Below, piece after piece: positions 4,764 to 5,380 of a stretch of 5,380 nucleotides of DNA; position 1 is the stretch's first letter; each line of letters opens with the position of its first letter. Source of the DNA: Chloroflexota bacterium (lineage in GTDB: Bacteria; Chloroflexota; Anaerolineae; Fen-1058); NCBI GenBank assembly GCA_016219235.1, contig JACRBO010000454.1, forward strand, positions 1 to 5,380, read 5' to 3'. Under the pieces are notes generated by a model that had not been told where the DNA came from, made no database searches, and saw nothing but the letters and a program-made list of their open reading frames with translations. A program made the translations under genes and the position numbers.

Positions 4764-4970
4764 GAGCTAAACGGTCTTTCTTTGAAAATTGATCGTGCGG
4801 TTCACACTCGATCGGATCACACTGCGATCGCGAGGCCCATCCAGATCGTGCGGACACCGAGGCTGATCAGCGGCCAACCATGAAGCCAGACCGTAGCGCG
4901 CAACGTGCGCCGAGAGCCTTGAAGACTGGCTCCCGGCGCACGCTGCGGCATACTTGAGATTAGCGGCTGA
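4764..4970. other. noncoding intergenic stretch with GATC cluster
   Basis: Together with the promoter and leader described separately, this completes a 358-bp gene-free interval (4613-4970). GATC occurs at 4791, 4810, 4815, 4826, 4844 and 4865, including one HIP1-like octamer GCGATCGC (4824-4831). A 10-bp direct repeat GATCGTGCGG occurs at 4791 and 4844. I find no convincing coding frame, RNA gene or promoter for a plus-strand gene. Confidence 0.5.
4899..4947 (-). terminator. long hairpin downstream of the surface-protein gene, possible terminator
   Basis: Arms 4904-4918 and 4928-4942 are complementary with a single mismatch (14 of 15 pairs) around a 9-nt loop. Four further pairs beyond one mismatch extend the stem to 4899-4947. 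It begins 23 nt past the stop codon of the minus-strand surface protein, where a terminator is expected. No T-run follows on either strand, so termination would have to be of a U-tract-free kind, or the hairpin instead stabilises the 3' end. Confidence 0.5.
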
Positions 4971-5380
4971 TTACTGCCGAACGACTAACGGCAGATAGAC
5001 GTAGGTCGTCGGGGCGACTACTTGAATAGTGACCGTAGCCCAGTCCGACAGGGTCAGACCGTCAAAGCCCTGATACTCAAAGCTGTCCGTGCCGACGAAA
5101 CCCAACGTCGGCGTGTAGACGAACGAACCATCATCGTACAGCGTCAGCGCGCCGTGATTAGGCGAGTAGTAATACTCCAGCCAGAACGCATCGCCGTCGA
5201 CGTCGGTGTCGTTGGCCGTTGCGCCGGGCGCGGAGACGCGCAGCACGGTGTTCTTCGTCGTCGCGTATTGATCGTCGGCAACGGTGGGCGCGTGATTGGC
5301 CGAGCTCACCAGCACATCGGGGAAAGCCACGTTCCGATTGAGATAGCCGTAACTCTCCAGCGCGATCTCGCTGATCGATT
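4971..5380 (-). CDS. C-terminal part of a surface protein with cadherin/Big-like domain
   Basis: This gene is partial: the frame has no stop and runs off the right edge, giving 135 visible residues. The first 24 or so (SISEIALESYGYLNRNVAFPDVLV) belong to a preceding domain I cannot name. Residues about 30-120 form a bacterial Ig/cadherin-like repeat of the tandem-95/Big_9 type: NHAPTVADDQYATTKNT, then ANDTDVDGD (acidic, calcium-type loop, 55-63), HGALTLYDDGSFVYTP (75-90), GFVGTDSFEYQ (93-103) and ATVTIQV (114-120). The end, after APTT, is YVYLPLVVRQ, a short hydrophobic-basic tail I associate with many secreted Chloroflexota proteins. A GTG at 5330 could be misread as a start, but it falls mid-protein and lacks a ribosome site. 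The protein is probably exported; the catalytic part, if any, lies outside the window. Confidence 0.82.
   Translation of the reverse strand, partial: SISEIALESYGYLNRNVAFPDVLVSSANHAPTVADDQYATTKNTVLRVSAPGATANDTDVDGDAFWLEYYYSPNHGALTLYDDGSFVYTPTLGFVGTDSFEYQGFDGLTLSDWATVTIQVVAPTTYVYLPLVVRQ

Noticed and set aside
4791..4853. 10-bp direct repeat GATCGTGCGG, 53 bp apart, as an iteron or operator
   Set aside because: There are only two copies, and the high local GATC content makes this plausible by chance.
4880..4957. 25-codon plus-strand frame in the intergenic region
   Set aside because: It has no ribosome binding site, runs through the hairpin and has no recognisable features.

Overview
The window reads as chromosomal DNA of a GC-rich bacterium, most likely a member of the Chloroflexota (Anaerolineae/Caldilineae-like). 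This rests on two protein-level habits I associate with that phylum: a lipoprotein with a long Thr/Pro linker (TPTATPTPRPT type), and a surface protein ending in a short YLPLVVRQ-type tail. No rRNA, tRNA, IS element or CRISPR array is visible, so the taxonomic call is an inference.

Left half (+ strand). A short palindromic repeat (32-102) precedes a two-gene unit. The first gene (128-697) encodes a small two-helix membrane protein of unknown function. Its stop overlaps the start (ATGA) of a flavin reductase-like FMN-binding protein (694-1308). A 65-bp inverted repeat separates this pair from a lipoprotein with an SGNH hydrolase/O-acetyltransferase-like domain (1393-2226). Next, behind a good sigma70-type promoter, comes a 400-residue ABC sugar-binding-protein homologue (2306-3508) that has no signal peptide and no possible upstream start, and no transporter genes follow it.

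Right half (- strand). A perfect 20-bp stem with A/T tracts on both sides (3508-3553) serves as a shared terminator for the convergent gene groups. Two lysine-rich, histone H1/AlgP-like proteins follow in tandem on the minus strand. One (3558-4181) has an N-terminal CPNC/CPRC zinc ribbon fused to a (xAKKP)n tail. The other (4310-4612) is a 100-residue protein with an acidic head and an almost pure (AAKKP)n tail. Each has its own strong Shine-Dalgarno, promoter-like sequence and terminator, so they look independently expressed and probably bind DNA or RNA. A 358-bp noncoding stretch (4613-4970) holds the promoter and leader of the second gene plus a long hairpin. The right edge is the C-terminal end of a minus-strand surface protein with a cadherin/Big-like beta-sandwich domain.

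No single integrated system is evident. The points most worth a second look are the zinc-ribbon/H1-tail fusion paired with a second H1-like gene, the substrate-binding protein without an export signal, and a strong excess of the palindrome CGATCG (16 copies by hand count).
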